Source of the DNA: Salinicola halimionae
GTDB taxonomy: Bacteria; Pseudomonadota; Gammaproteobacteria; Pseudomonadales; Halomonadaceae
Direction: 5' to 3'
Assembly: GCF_003206065.1 (NCBI RefSeq)
Contig: NZ_PZJQ01000005.1
Span: forward strand, 62,001-126,000
DNA length: 64,000 nucleotides
The position numbers and the translations under genes were made by a program. The notes beneath the pieces are model-generated. The model was not told the origin of the DNA and ran no database searches. It was given only the letters and a program-made list of their open reading frames with translations. Below are positions 26,280-34,911 of this stretch, piece after piece. Position 1 is the stretch's first letter. Each line of letters starts with the position of its first letter.

Positions 26280-27353
26280 ATGACAGGAGTGATGACCTTG
26301 AGAAAACATCGTTTCTCTAACATCGCCATACCGCTCGCTGTTGTCTGGCTATCGCTGTTCGGGTTGCCGGTTCTGGCGCTGGCCGACCCGCTGCCGTCCT
26401 GGGAGGCGGGCGAGCATAAAAGCGCCATCATCGATTTCGTCAAAGCGACCACCGATCCTGGCAGCGGCGATTTCGTGCCGCAGCAGCAGCGCATTGCCGT
26501 CTTCGATAACGACGGCACGCTGTGGTCCGAACAGCCCTACTACTTCCAGCTCGCCTATGCGCTCGATCGCGCCGAGGGAGCGCCCCCCGGCGCCTTGAGC
26601 GATTCGCTGCAAACTGCCGTGGACGATCACGATCTGGCGACCATTCTCGCGGGGGGAAATCAATCGCTGCTCGATATCGTCAACGTCAGCCACGCCGGCA
26701 TGAGCGTCGAGGCGTTTCAGAACGACGTCGGCGACTGGCTGGCCGAGGCGCGCCACCCGGTGACCGGACTTCCCTACACCGAGATGGTCTTCCAGCCGAT
26801 GCTGGAACTGCTCGTCTATCTGCGAGATGCGGGCTACGCGACCTATATCGTCTCGGGTGGCGGGGTCGATTTCATGCGTGTCTTTGCCGAGGACGCCTAC
26901 GGCATTCCGCCGCAGAACGTGATGGGCAGCACCGGCAATCTGGCCGTGTCCCGCGAAGGGGGCGAAATAACCCTGGTCAAGCAGGGCGATATCGCCGGGC
27001 TGGACGATGGCGACGGCAAGCCGATCACCATTCAGCGCACGCTGGGTCAGCGCCCGATCATCGCGGTCGGCAATTCCGACGGCGATGTGCCGATGCTGAC
27101 CTGGACCAGCGAAGGCAGCGGGCCGCGGTTGGGCGTATTGATCCATCACACCGACGACGCACGCGAGGTCGCCTACGACCGCGAGAGCTCCATCGGCAAG
27201 CTGGATCAGGGCCTCGACGAGGCCGAGCAACGGCAGTGGGTTGTCGTGGATATGGCCGAGGACTGGCGCACCGTCTACGACCAGACTCTGAACGAACAGA
27301 CCCAGAGCGAACAGAGCCAAGGCGAGACAGCCCGGCACGAGGGCAGCCAATGA
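26280..27353 (+). CDS. Exported HAD-superfamily phosphatase
   Basis: 357 residues with an N-terminal signal (AVVWLSLFGLPVLALA). HAD motifs in order: FDNDGTLW (nucleophile Asp76 and Asp78), VSGGGVDF, and GNSDGDVPML (motif IV acidic pair). This is the phosphoserine-phosphatase-like branch, placed in the periplasm by its signal. Start choice is open: ATG 26280, ATG 26292, or TTG 26298, which has the best AGGAG spacing (8 nt). The tail is Gln/Glu/Ser-rich with small repeats (NEQTQSEQSQGE). Its TGA overlaps the MoxR ATG by 4 bp, so it heads the MoxR/VWA operon. A phosphatase as first gene of such an operon is unusual; substrate unknown. Confidence 0.85.
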   Translation: MTGVMTLRKHRFSNIAIPLAVVWLSLFGLPVLALADPLPSWEAGEHKSAIIDFVKATTDPGSGDFVPQQQRIAVFDNDGTLWSEQPYYFQLAYALDRAEGAPPGALSDSLQTAVDDHDLATILAGGNQSLLDIVNVSHAGMSVEAFQNDVGDWLAEARHPVTGLPYTEMVFQPMLELLVYLRDAGYATYIVSGGGVDFMRVFAEDAYGIPPQNVMGSTGNLAVSREGGEITLVKQGDIAGLDDGDGKPITIQRTLGQRPIIAVGNSDGDVPMLTWTSEGSGPRLGVLIHHTDDAREVAYDRESSIGKLDQGLDEAEQRQWVVVDMAEDWRTVYDQTLNEQTQSEQSQGETARHEGSQ

Positions 27354-28330
27354 GTTGTCGCGACGATATCGAGGCATTGGAAGCGGCGATCGGCACATCG
27401 ATCATCGGCCAGAAACCGGTGATTCGTCGGCTGGTCATCGGGCTGCTGGCGAACGGCAACCTGCTGATCGAAGGGTTGCCGGGGCTGGCCAAGACCCGTG
27501 CGATCAAGGCGATGTCGCGACATCTCGAGGCGGACTTCAGCCGCATCCAGTTCACTCCCGATCTGCTGCCGTCGGACGTGACCGGTAGCGACGTCTATCA
27601 CCAGGGCGTGGAGGGCTCGGTATTCACCTTCAGCCCCGGCCCGCTGTTCGCCAACCTGGTACTCGCCGACGAGATCAATCGTGCGCCCGCCAAGGTACAG
27701 TCGGCGCTGCTCGAAGCGATGGAGGAACGCCAGGTCACGGTCTCGGGCAAGACCCATCCGCTGCCCGAGCTGTTCATGGTGTTGGCGACCCAGAATCCCA
27801 TCGAACAGGAGGGCACCTATCCACTCCCCGAAGCGCAGCTGGATCGTTTCATGATGAAGGTGCTGATCGACTATCCGGCGGTGGAGGAAGAGGTCGAGGT
27901 GATCCGGCTGGTGCGTGACGAAGAGAGAGAAACCCTGCGAAAAGAGGGCCCCAGGAGCGCGCCGGTGGTGATTGCCCAGGAGGCCGTCTTCGAAGCGCGA
28001 CGGGAAATTGCCGCGCTACATGTGGCCGATCCGGTCGAGCGTTACATGGCCGACCTGGTGGATGCCACCCGCCACCCGGCGCCGCTGTCCGAAGATCTCG
28101 CACGCTGGATCGAACTGGGCGCCAGCCCGCGAGCCAGTCTGGCGCTGGATCGCTGCGGACGCGCCCACGCCTGGCTCAATGGTCGTGACTATCTCGACCC
28201 GCAGGACGTGCAGGCGGTGGCGCCGGACGTGCTTCGCCACCGGCTGGGGCTCAGCTTCGAGGCTCAGGGCGAGGGCCTGACGACCGATGCGGTCATCACC
28301 GAGCTGCTGGCGCGTGTCGCACTGCCGTAA
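27350..28330 (+). CDS. MoxR-family AAA+ ATPase
   Basis: 326 residues. Walker A GLPGLAKT (42-49), Walker B LVLADEINRAP near 100, sensor-like LATQNPIEQEGTYPLPEAQLDRF, all hallmark MoxR sequences. MoxR proteins act as chaperone-like ATPases that work with VWA proteins and often mature or activate metal-dependent or envelope complexes. The ATG overlaps the preceding TGA (ATGA). The reading frame stays open ~830 bp further upstream, but that part is only the shadow of the phosphatase gene. It is followed by DUF58, DUF4381, two VWA proteins and BatD, the standard Bat-type arrangement. Confidence 0.93.
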   Translation: MSCRDDIEALEAAIGTSIIGQKPVIRRLVIGLLANGNLLIEGLPGLAKTRAIKAMSRHLEADFSRIQFTPDLLPSDVTGSDVYHQGVEGSVFTFSPGPLFANLVLADEINRAPAKVQSALLEAMEERQVTVSGKTHPLPELFMVLATQNPIEQEGTYPLPEAQLDRFMMKVLIDYPAVEEEVEVIRLVRDEERETLRKEGPRSAPVVIAQEAVFEARREIAALHVADPVERYMADLVDATRHPAPLSEDLARWIELGASPRASLALDRCGRAHAWLNGRDYLDPQDVQAVAPDVLRHRLGLSFEAQGEGLTTDAVITELLARVALP

Positions 28331-28369
28331 TCATGCCCGCTTTCGTCGACTCTCGCAGAGGAGGTCAGG

Positions 28370-29353
28370 ATGCCAGGCTTTTCCGTGCGACATCGGGGTG
28401 TCGAAGCGACTGACGTTGGCCGCGATCCTCGAGTCCATACCGACCTCGCTCATCTGCGCGGACAGGAGCGCGTCGGGCGAACGCTGAGCCTGCTGCCCCG
28501 ACAGCCAGCGCGTAGCGTGCTGAATGGCCGACACGGTTCACGTCTACGCGGGCGCGGGCTCGATTTTCTCGAACTGAGAGGTTATCTGCCATCGGACGAC
28601 GTTCGCACCATCGACTGGCGCGTGACCGCGCGCACCGGCGAACCGCACGTTCGCGTCTTCACCGAGGAACGCGACCGCCCGGTGTTGATCGTCGTCGATC
28701 AGCGCATGTCGATGTTCTTCGGCAGCCGGCATGCGGTGAAGTCCGTCACCGCCGCCGAAGCGGCGGCGATGCTGGCATTCGCGATTCTTGCCCAGCGTGA
28801 TCGCGTGGGCGGTATCGTCGTGCGCGATCGGGCTATTCAAGAGTTCCGGCCCAAGAATTCGCGGGCGGGCGTGATGCGTTTTCTGCAAGGGATCGCGGAC
28901 GCCAATCTGGCGCTCCACGCTGCCGCCGAGGCCGACGCGCCGACCTCATTGGATGCCGTCCTGGAAGCGGTGGCCAGACTGGCGAGTCGCGATCATCTGG
29001 TGGTGATACTGAGTGATTTCGATGTCATCGGGCCGCGCAGTGAGCGGCTGTTGAGTGCGCTGTGCCGACACAACGATGTCGTGCTGGCGCCGGTCACCGA
29101 TGTGCTGGCCGAACGTCTCCCGGACGATCTGCGCCAGACCGTCTCGGACGGCAAGCTACAGGCCCTGATGGACACACGCAGTGCGCGAGTCAGGGAGGCG
29201 CTCGAGCAGGTATCGGTCGCGCGCCGGGAGACGCTGCTCGAATGGCAGCGGCGGCTGGGGCTGTCCATCGTCCCCTTGTCTGCCAGCGAAGATACCGCCG
29301 CTCAGTTGAGGCGCTTGCTCGGTGTGAGCCGCGGTATCGGAGCCAGAAGGTGA
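28370..29353 (+). CDS. DUF58 domain protein (MoxR operon partner)
   Basis: 327 residues. Contains the DUF58 core GRGLDFLELRGYLPSDDVRTIDWRVTARTGEPHVRVF (seen in parts: GLDFLELRGYLPSDDVRTID then WRVTARTG), followed by a VWA-like fold LIVVDQRMSMFFGS. DUF58 proteins are almost always encoded next to MoxR and are thought to be its substrate or adaptor. A GGAGG lies 7 nt before the ATG. Gene gap to MoxR is ~40 bp; DUF4381 follows after 4 bp. Confidence 0.9.
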   Translation: MPGFSVRHRGVEATDVGRDPRVHTDLAHLRGQERVGRTLSLLPRQPARSVLNGRHGSRLRGRGLDFLELRGYLPSDDVRTIDWRVTARTGEPHVRVFTEERDRPVLIVVDQRMSMFFGSRHAVKSVTAAEAAAMLAFAILAQRDRVGGIVVRDRAIQEFRPKNSRAGVMRFLQGIADANLALHAAAEADAPTSLDAVLEAVARLASRDHLVVILSDFDVIGPRSERLLSALCRHNDVVLAPVTDVLAERLPDDLRQTVSDGKLQALMDTRSARVREALEQVSVARRETLLEWQRRLGLSIVPLSASEDTAAQLRRLLGVSRGIGARR

Positions 29354-29357
29354 CGCC

Positions 29358-29948
29358 ATGAGTCAACAAGCCGTCGCCGCCGCCCAGGTTTCCATAGATC
29401 AGGCCCAGGTTACCGCCGACCAGGCACCGGACGGCGCTTCGCCACCGCTGATGCTGTCGCAGATGATCGACCAGCTTTCGCCGCCGCCAGAGCCGCTGCC
29501 CGTCGCCTGGTGGCCGCAGACCTGGGGCTGGCTGGCAATGGCGTTGGTGCTGGGTGGGTTGCTGCTGTGGATTGGATGGCGCTGGTATCGCCACTGGAAA
29601 GCCAACCGTTACCGGCGCGAGGCGCTGGCCGAACTGCATCGGCGTCTGGCCGCGGGAGAGGGCGCCATCGCCGTGGCGGACGTGCTCAGGCGCACGGCGC
29701 TGGTGGCCTTCCCGAGACAGGACGTCGCCTCACTGCGCGGTGAGTCCTGGGGACGCTTCCTGAATCGCACGATGATGTCTGGCAAGGCTTCCGGCGAGGC
29801 TTGCTTCGATGCGAAGTCGACCGTGCTGTTGGCCGAACTTCCCTACCGCGAGCCGAGCAGTGCCATTCATCAGCTGGACGATCTGATTCGGCGCGTCGAG
29901 CGCTGGATCACGCGACACGATGCAGCGAGGGGAGCGACGCATGATTGA
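29358..29948 (+). CDS. DUF4381 membrane protein
   Basis: 196 residues. A Gln/Ala-rich N-terminus, a Pro-rich stretch, one strong membrane helix (~55-75, GWLAMALVLGGLLLWIGWRW), then a basic cytosolic helix-rich domain with ALAELHRRL and AELPYREPS. This is the DUF4381 layout seen between DUF58 and the BatA-type VWA gene in MoxR operons. AAGGTGA precedes the ATG. Its end overlaps the BatA start by 8 bp. Function within the complex is not established. Confidence 0.85.
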   Translation: MSQQAVAAAQVSIDQAQVTADQAPDGASPPLMLSQMIDQLSPPPEPLPVAWWPQTWGWLAMALVLGGLLLWIGWRWYRHWKANRYRREALAELHRRLAAGEGAIAVADVLRRTALVAFPRQDVASLRGESWGRFLNRTMMSGKASGEACFDAKSTVLLAELPYREPSSAIHQLDDLIRRVERWITRHDAARGATHD

Positions 29949-30924
29949 ACTTGCCACGCCGCTGGCGTTGCTGCTGTTACCGTTACCGTTGCTGATCCAT
30001 TGGCTGGTGCCCGCGCGAAAGCGCCGGATGAGCGCCCTGCGGATGCCCTTCTTTCGCCGCTACGTGGAGGCGGCGGGTGTGACGCCCGCCGAGGGCGCGC
30101 AGGTGGTGACGCGTTCGAAGATGCTGTGGCTGGTGGGCATTCTCTGCTGGCTGCTTCTGGTCGTGGCGCTCTCTCGTCCCGAGCAGGTGAGCGCGCCCAT
30201 CCACTGGCAGACGTCGGCGCGGGATCTGATTCTGGCGGTGGATATCTCCGGCTCCATGGACGAAAAGGATTTTGCCTCTTCGGATGATGAAACGCTGCAG
30301 CGACTGGCAGGGGTCAAACAGGTGATCGCGGGCTTTCTCGACGATCGTGAAGGTGAGCGCCTGGCGTTGATCGTGTTCGGCACCCAGGCCTTCGTGCAGT
30401 CTCCGCTGACGACGGATCTCGATACCCTACAGGCACTGCTGGCGCAGACCGAGGTGGGCATGGCCGGCCCCCACACCGCGTTGGGCGACGCCATCGGCCT
30501 GGCCATTCGCCAGTTCGATGCCAGCGACGTCGAGCAGAGGCTTTTGATCCTGTTGAGCGACGGTGCCGATACCGGCAGCCGCATGAGCCCGGTCAATGCC
30601 GCCAGCATTGCCGCGGACCGGGGCGTGAAGATCGTCACCATCGCGATTGGCGACCCCCAGGGAAGCGGGGAGAACCGCGTGGATACCGCTACCCTGGAGA
30701 GCATCGCCAATACCACCGGGGGCGCCAGTTTTCTGGCGACGGATCAGCAGGCGTTGCAGGACGTCTACGATCAGATCGATGCGCTGGCGCCACGCCAGAT
30801 CGCCGATCACAGCTACCGGGAACGTCGCTCGCTGGCAGCCTGGCCCATGGGGCTGGCCGTCGTTCTGGTGCTTCTGGCCTGGATAGGGCGCAGCGTTTCG
30901 CTGGGCAGGAGGCGGGTGGCATGA
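29941..30924 (+). CDS. BatA-like VWA-domain inner membrane protein
   Basis: 327 residues from the ATG at 29941. N-terminal helix pair (ATPLALLLLPLPLLIHWLVP and LWLVGILCWLLLVVA), a VWA domain with an intact MIDAS (DISGSM, Asp101-Ser103-Ser105; LLSDGADTGS further on), and a C-terminal helix (MGLAVVLVLLAWIG). Typical BatA: a membrane-anchored metal-binding VWA domain facing the periplasm or cytosol, paired with BatB. ATGA overlap with the next gene. Confidence 0.92.
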   Translation: MIELATPLALLLLPLPLLIHWLVPARKRRMSALRMPFFRRYVEAAGVTPAEGAQVVTRSKMLWLVGILCWLLLVVALSRPEQVSAPIHWQTSARDLILAVDISGSMDEKDFASSDDETLQRLAGVKQVIAGFLDDREGERLALIVFGTQAFVQSPLTTDLDTLQALLAQTEVGMAGPHTALGDAIGLAIRQFDASDVEQRLLILLSDGADTGSRMSPVNAASIAADRGVKIVTIAIGDPQGSGENRVDTATLESIANTTGGASFLATDQQALQDVYDQIDALAPRQIADHSYRERRSLAAWPMGLAVVLVLLAWIGRSVSLGRRRVA

Positions 30925-32531
30925 ATTTGCTCGATGCGCTATCGGCCTTTCATTTTCTGCGTCCCCTCTGGTTTTTGCTGCTGCCACTGGTCGGCTGTCT
31001 CTGGTGGTGGTACCGCTTTCGCTATCAGCAGAAAGAGGTCGCGTCGCGCCATTTCGCTCCCCATCTCGCTCAGGCGCTACGGATCGGACAGGGCGCACGT
31101 GGCGGCCTTTCGCCGGTCGACACGCTCGCTGCGCTATCGATATGCCTGATCATCGGGCTGGCCGGGCCCGCCTGGAGCCGTATGGCCAACCCCATGATCA
31201 GCCAGACGGCCCCGCTGGTCGTCGCTATGGAGGTCAGCTCCTCGATGATGGCGAGCGACGTTCCCCCCACTCGACTGGCGCGAGCCAAGATCAAGATAGA
31301 GAACCTGCTGGCGACGCGCAGTGGGGCGGAAACGGCACTGATCGCCTATTCTGGCTCCGCCCACTTGGTGGTCCCGCTGACCGCTGACCCGGCGTTGATC
31401 AAGCCCTATCTGGAAGGGCTAAACCCCGACGTCATGCCGAATGAAGGCGATGTGTCCGCTAAGGCGTTCTCCATGGCCGAGACGCTGCTCGAAGATCAGA
31501 CCGTGGCAGGCACGATCCTGTTCGTGAGCGACGGCCTGAGTGCGACGAATCGCCCGGCGTTCCAGGCGGGGGAGCCGAACAACACCCTGGTCTTTCTGAC
31601 GCTGTTGCCTGAGGGGCAGCCGACACCGGAGATCGATGGGCTGGATGCACAGCAGGTCAGCGTCAGCGCCGATGACAGTGACATCGAGAGCCTGGAAAGG
31701 ACGCTGGCATCTGCCTATCAGCAGGCGCTGCTCAATGATGACCGGCTGGCCTGGAAGGGCCGTGGCGTCTGGCTGGCCTGGCCCGCCGCGTGCCTTGCAC
31801 TGCTCTGGTTCCGACGTGGCTGGAGTCTCGGTGTCCTGATCCTGGCGATTCTCATCGCTCCGACAATGGCCTCCTGGCCTCGCGAAGCCCTCGCGCAGCA
31901 GAACAGCGGGACGGTGTCGAAACGAGCGGCCTCGACGGACGAAGCATCGCCGGTCATGTCCCGAGTGGTCGATGCGTTCCTGACGCCGGACCAGCAGGGA
32001 CGGTGGTGGATGGAGCACCGTCGATTCCGCCAGGCCAGCGAGCATTTTCAGGATCCTGCATGGCGTGGCTACGCGCTGTATCGGGATGGGCAGTATGGCG
32101 AGGCCGTCGCAACCTTGGGCCAGCTGGAGACAGCCGACGCGTCGTTCACCCAGGGATTGGCGTTGATCCGCAATCGCCAATATCGCGAAGCCATCACCGC
32201 CTTCGAGACCACGCTCGCGCGCGACGCTGACTATCCGGAAGGGGCGCGTAATCTCGCCTTGGCCAGGCAGATATTCGACGACGTCGAGGAGACGCGAGAG
32301 CAGTCCGACTCCGGCGAGGATCGTGGTGAGGGCGCCGATGATGTGGTTTTCGACAACGAAGAGCAGCGCGGCGTGGAGACGACCGTGACTGGGGACGAGG
32401 GCGACCAGCTGCTGACGCCGGATCAGTGGATCTCGTCCATCGACTCCGATACCGGGGACTACCTGCGTCAACGCTTTGCGCTGGAAGCGACCAGGCAAGC
32501 GACAAACCAGGCGACGGAGAGCGGGCCATGA
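30921..32531 (+). CDS. BatB-like VWA-domain protein with C-terminal TPR region
   Basis: 536 residues. Two N-terminal helices, a VWA domain, two helices around 280-320, then a TPR-like region (ASEHFQDPAWRGYALYRDGQ, YREAITAFETTLARDADYPE) and an acidic tail: a BatB-BatC fusion layout. The MIDAS is changed: where DxSxS is expected the protein has EVSSS (Glu104), while downstream VSDGLSAT is present. This may weaken metal binding compared with BatA. Overlaps its neighbours by 4 bp at both ends, so the operon is translationally coupled. Confidence 0.9.
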   Translation: MNLLDALSAFHFLRPLWFLLLPLVGCLWWWYRFRYQQKEVASRHFAPHLAQALRIGQGARGGLSPVDTLAALSICLIIGLAGPAWSRMANPMISQTAPLVVAMEVSSSMMASDVPPTRLARAKIKIENLLATRSGAETALIAYSGSAHLVVPLTADPALIKPYLEGLNPDVMPNEGDVSAKAFSMAETLLEDQTVAGTILFVSDGLSATNRPAFQAGEPNNTLVFLTLLPEGQPTPEIDGLDAQQVSVSADDSDIESLERTLASAYQQALLNDDRLAWKGRGVWLAWPAACLALLWFRRGWSLGVLILAILIAPTMASWPREALAQQNSGTVSKRAASTDEASPVMSRVVDAFLTPDQQGRWWMEHRRFRQASEHFQDPAWRGYALYRDGQYGEAVATLGQLETADASFTQGLALIRNRQYREAITAFETTLARDADYPEGARNLALARQIFDDVEETREQSDSGEDRGEGADDVVFDNEEQRGVETTVTGDEGDQLLTPDQWISSIDSDTGDYLRQRFALEATRQATNQATESGP

Positions 32532-33979
32532 ACGAACGCCGCGGCTCGTTTTTCCGTGGATGCTTACGCCTGGCATGCCTGTTTTTTGCACTCGGTGTCG
32601 CACCGACGGCGAGCGCCCAATCTCAGACAACGCCAACGCTTGCGCAGCCACTGGCACCGCAGGTTACGGCAACGCTGGACCCGACCCGTGTCGCGCCTGG
32701 GGAGACGGCACAGCTGCGCGTCACCGTGTTGGTGCCAACCTTCATGCCGCGTCCCGTGGAATTCCCCGCTCTCGATCAGCCAAACCTTCGGGTTCAGCTG
32801 CCGGAAAGAGCGACGATGCCGGTCAGTCGGAGGGTCGATGGGCGTACCTGGGCCGGCGTCTCGCGCCGTTACCAGCTGACACCGATGGCGGCGGGCGACT
32901 TCACGCTGGGGCAGGGGGCGCTGGAGATCACTTTTCAGGATCCCGAGACCGGCGAGGCGATAACACGAAAACAGACACTGGAGCAGCAGACGCTGATCGC
33001 TGCCGTGCCCGAGGCGGCAGCAGGGCTTTCGCCCTATATCGCCGGTACTTCGCTGACACTGGCGCAGCGCATTTGGGTGACTCGGGCGAGCGCTTCCGAG
33101 GCCGAGTCAGCCCGAAACGAAGCGGACAGTGACGAGACGAACAGCACAGCCACGGGCGCTGACGCAGCGAAGACCGCTGAAACGCTGGACCGCTCTGGCG
33201 AGGAACCGATCTCGTTGGCGATCGGTGACAGCCTGCAACGAGAGATCGTGGCAACGCTCGAGGGCGGCAGCGCGCTGTTACTGCCGTCGTTGGGCCAGAC
33301 TGTGCCGGTAGCCAACATGGATTTCCACGCGACGTCGCCGATCGTCACGGAGACCCAGAACGGTGGCTCCCGGACCGAACACCTGACCTATATCGCCCAG
33401 CACGGCGGGCTGGTAACGCTACCTGATATCACCGTGCGCTGGTACGACCTCAAGAATCGGCGCATCGTTTCTACGAGCGAGGCGGGCATGACGATCGCCA
33501 TCGAAGGCGCGCCATCGCCTTCAGCCGCGTCGGGGCAGTCGCTTCTTCAGTACGGGAAGCTGGGTATCGCCATTGTGTTGCTCGGCGTGGTGGTCGGTAG
33601 CGGATGGCGCTGGCTGTGGCCGTTCTGGAAACGCGCCAGGCGGCAGCGTCGTTTACGTAGAGAGCGTAGCGGTATTGCCGCCTTGAGGCGTCTCGAGCGA
33701 CAGGTCAGGGCGCGACGCTACGCCGAAAGCCTGAGCGCCTGGCAGGAACTATTGCGGAAGGCGCCCCGGCTGCCCGACTCGTGTTATCGCGAAGTTACGC
33801 GCTGCCTGGCAGTGCTGGGGCGGGAACGCTACGCGGCCAAGTCGATCCCAAACCAGCCGAGCCCGAACCAGCCGGACGCCTCATGGCGCGCCTTGCAGCA
33901 GGCAGTACCCCGTGTGGCCGACCTTCGCCAGGCTCGGGGCGAGCCGCCGTTACCGCCATTGAATCCTAGGGCCCTATGA
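32528..33979 (+). CDS. BatD-like membrane protein
   Basis: 483 residues from the ATG at 32528 (the frame is open ~100 bp upstream but that overlaps BatB). Sec signal ending PTASAQ; immunoglobulin-like periplasmic domains rich in strands (VTATLDPTRVAPGETAQLRV is the BatD opening); one helix near 345-365 (GIAIVLLGVVVGSGWRW); a basic cytosolic tail with TPR-like pairs. The tail contains a short QPSPNQP repeat. BatD completes the Bat complex with BatA and BatB. ATGA overlaps at both ends. Confidence 0.88.
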   Translation: MNERRGSFFRGCLRLACLFFALGVAPTASAQSQTTPTLAQPLAPQVTATLDPTRVAPGETAQLRVTVLVPTFMPRPVEFPALDQPNLRVQLPERATMPVSRRVDGRTWAGVSRRYQLTPMAAGDFTLGQGALEITFQDPETGEAITRKQTLEQQTLIAAVPEAAAGLSPYIAGTSLTLAQRIWVTRASASEAESARNEADSDETNSTATGADAAKTAETLDRSGEEPISLAIGDSLQREIVATLEGGSALLLPSLGQTVPVANMDFHATSPIVTETQNGGSRTEHLTYIAQHGGLVTLPDITVRWYDLKNRRIVSTSEAGMTIAIEGAPSPSAASGQSLLQYGKLGIAIVLLGVVVGSGWRWLWPFWKRARRQRRLRRERSGIAALRRLERQVRARRYAESLSAWQELLRKAPRLPDSCYREVTRCLAVLGRERYAAKSIPNQPSPNQPDASWRALQQAVPRVADLRQARGEPPLPPLNPRAL

Positions 33980-34815
33980 TGATGAAACCGTATCGTGAGC
34001 GTTGTTCGAACCGTATCGTGGCGGGAGCCTTGTTCGGCATGATGGCATGGTTGCTTCTTTCACCGGCTGCCATCGCAGTTGCCGCCCCGAAGGAAGCGAC
34101 TCGGGAATCCCTTTCCGACAGCCGCTGCGTCGATTGTCGGGAAGCGGGTTCCGAGGAAGAGAGCTCAGGAGAAACCGGGGTCGACGGAGAGGGCTCGGAT
34201 GAAGCTATTCCGGATGAAGATAGTCCTGGTGAAGCAAGCCCCGCGGCACCGCTCGTGGATCGCGCCAACTCGCTCCAGCAGGCCGGCCAGCGGGCAGAAG
34301 CCATCGGTCTGTATCGGGAGGCGCTGGCGCTGGATCCCTACTACCTGCCGGCCAGAGTCAATCTGGTGACGCTCTACAGCCGTGCGGGAGATGACGACGC
34401 GTCCCGGCAGCTTCTGGAAACCGGACTGGAGCTACCCGATACACGGCCTGCCGATCGCGGTCATCTGGCCTATCTGTTGGCGCTGTCGCTGGCCGAGCAG
34501 GGCGAGTTCGAGCCGGCGCTCGATTGGTTGAATCGGGATGCCGAATGGCGACCCGGCCATGTGCGCACCTATTACAATCAAGCGCTGCTGCTCGATCGCC
34601 TAGGGCAAAAGGAAAAGGCGCTTGATGCTTTACATAAAGGGCTCTATCTGGCGCCCGAGTCGCCGGATCTGCTGTACGCCGCGGTCTACCTGAATGCCAC
34701 CCAGGGCAACGTCAACCGGGCCTTGGCGGTGATGGAGAAGTTGCGTCGTATTGCACCGGATGACCCGCAGCTCGGCAGGCTCGAGCAGCAACTCAAAGGT
34801 CAGATGCCGCAGTGA
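33976..34815 (+). CDS. Exported TPR protein (last gene of the MoxR/Bat operon)
   Basis: 279 residues. Signal-like helix (ALFGMMAWLLLSPAAIAVAA), an acidic linker (EEESSGETGVDGEGSDEAIP), then at least four TPR units (RANSLQQAGQRAEAIGLYRE, ALALDPYYLPARVNLVTLYS, TYYNQALLLDRLGQKEKALD, YAAVYLNATQGNVNRALAVM). Two cysteines (SRCVDC) lie just after the signal. Starts with an ATGATGATG run overlapping the BatD stop. Likely a periplasmic scaffold for the Bat complex or its client. Confidence 0.85.
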   Translation: MMMKPYRERCSNRIVAGALFGMMAWLLLSPAAIAVAAPKEATRESLSDSRCVDCREAGSEEESSGETGVDGEGSDEAIPDEDSPGEASPAAPLVDRANSLQQAGQRAEAIGLYREALALDPYYLPARVNLVTLYSRAGDDDASRQLLETGLELPDTRPADRGHLAYLLALSLAEQGEFEPALDWLNRDAEWRPGHVRTYYNQALLLDRLGQKEKALDALHKGLYLAPESPDLLYAAVYLNATQGNVNRALAVMEKLRRIAPDDPQLGRLEQQLKGQMPQ

Positions 34816-34911
34816 GTCAGGGTCGATCGAGATTTCTGTTCGACGAGATTTCGGTTTGATGAAGAGCCCGGTTCGATCAGTGTCCGCTTTTCTGAATGAG
34901 GATTCGGTTTG

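Noticed and set aside
26522-28330. A 602-codon plus-strand frame
   Set aside because: Only the part from 27350 is the MoxR gene; the rest is an out-of-frame shadow of the HAD phosphatase gene, with Arg-rich low-complexity translation.
31419-32657. A 412-codon minus-strand frame over the BatB gene, and frames at 24933-26183 and 34630-35826
   Set aside because: Each lies opposite a gene with clear family motifs and overlapping operon junctions; codon pattern is that of shadows.
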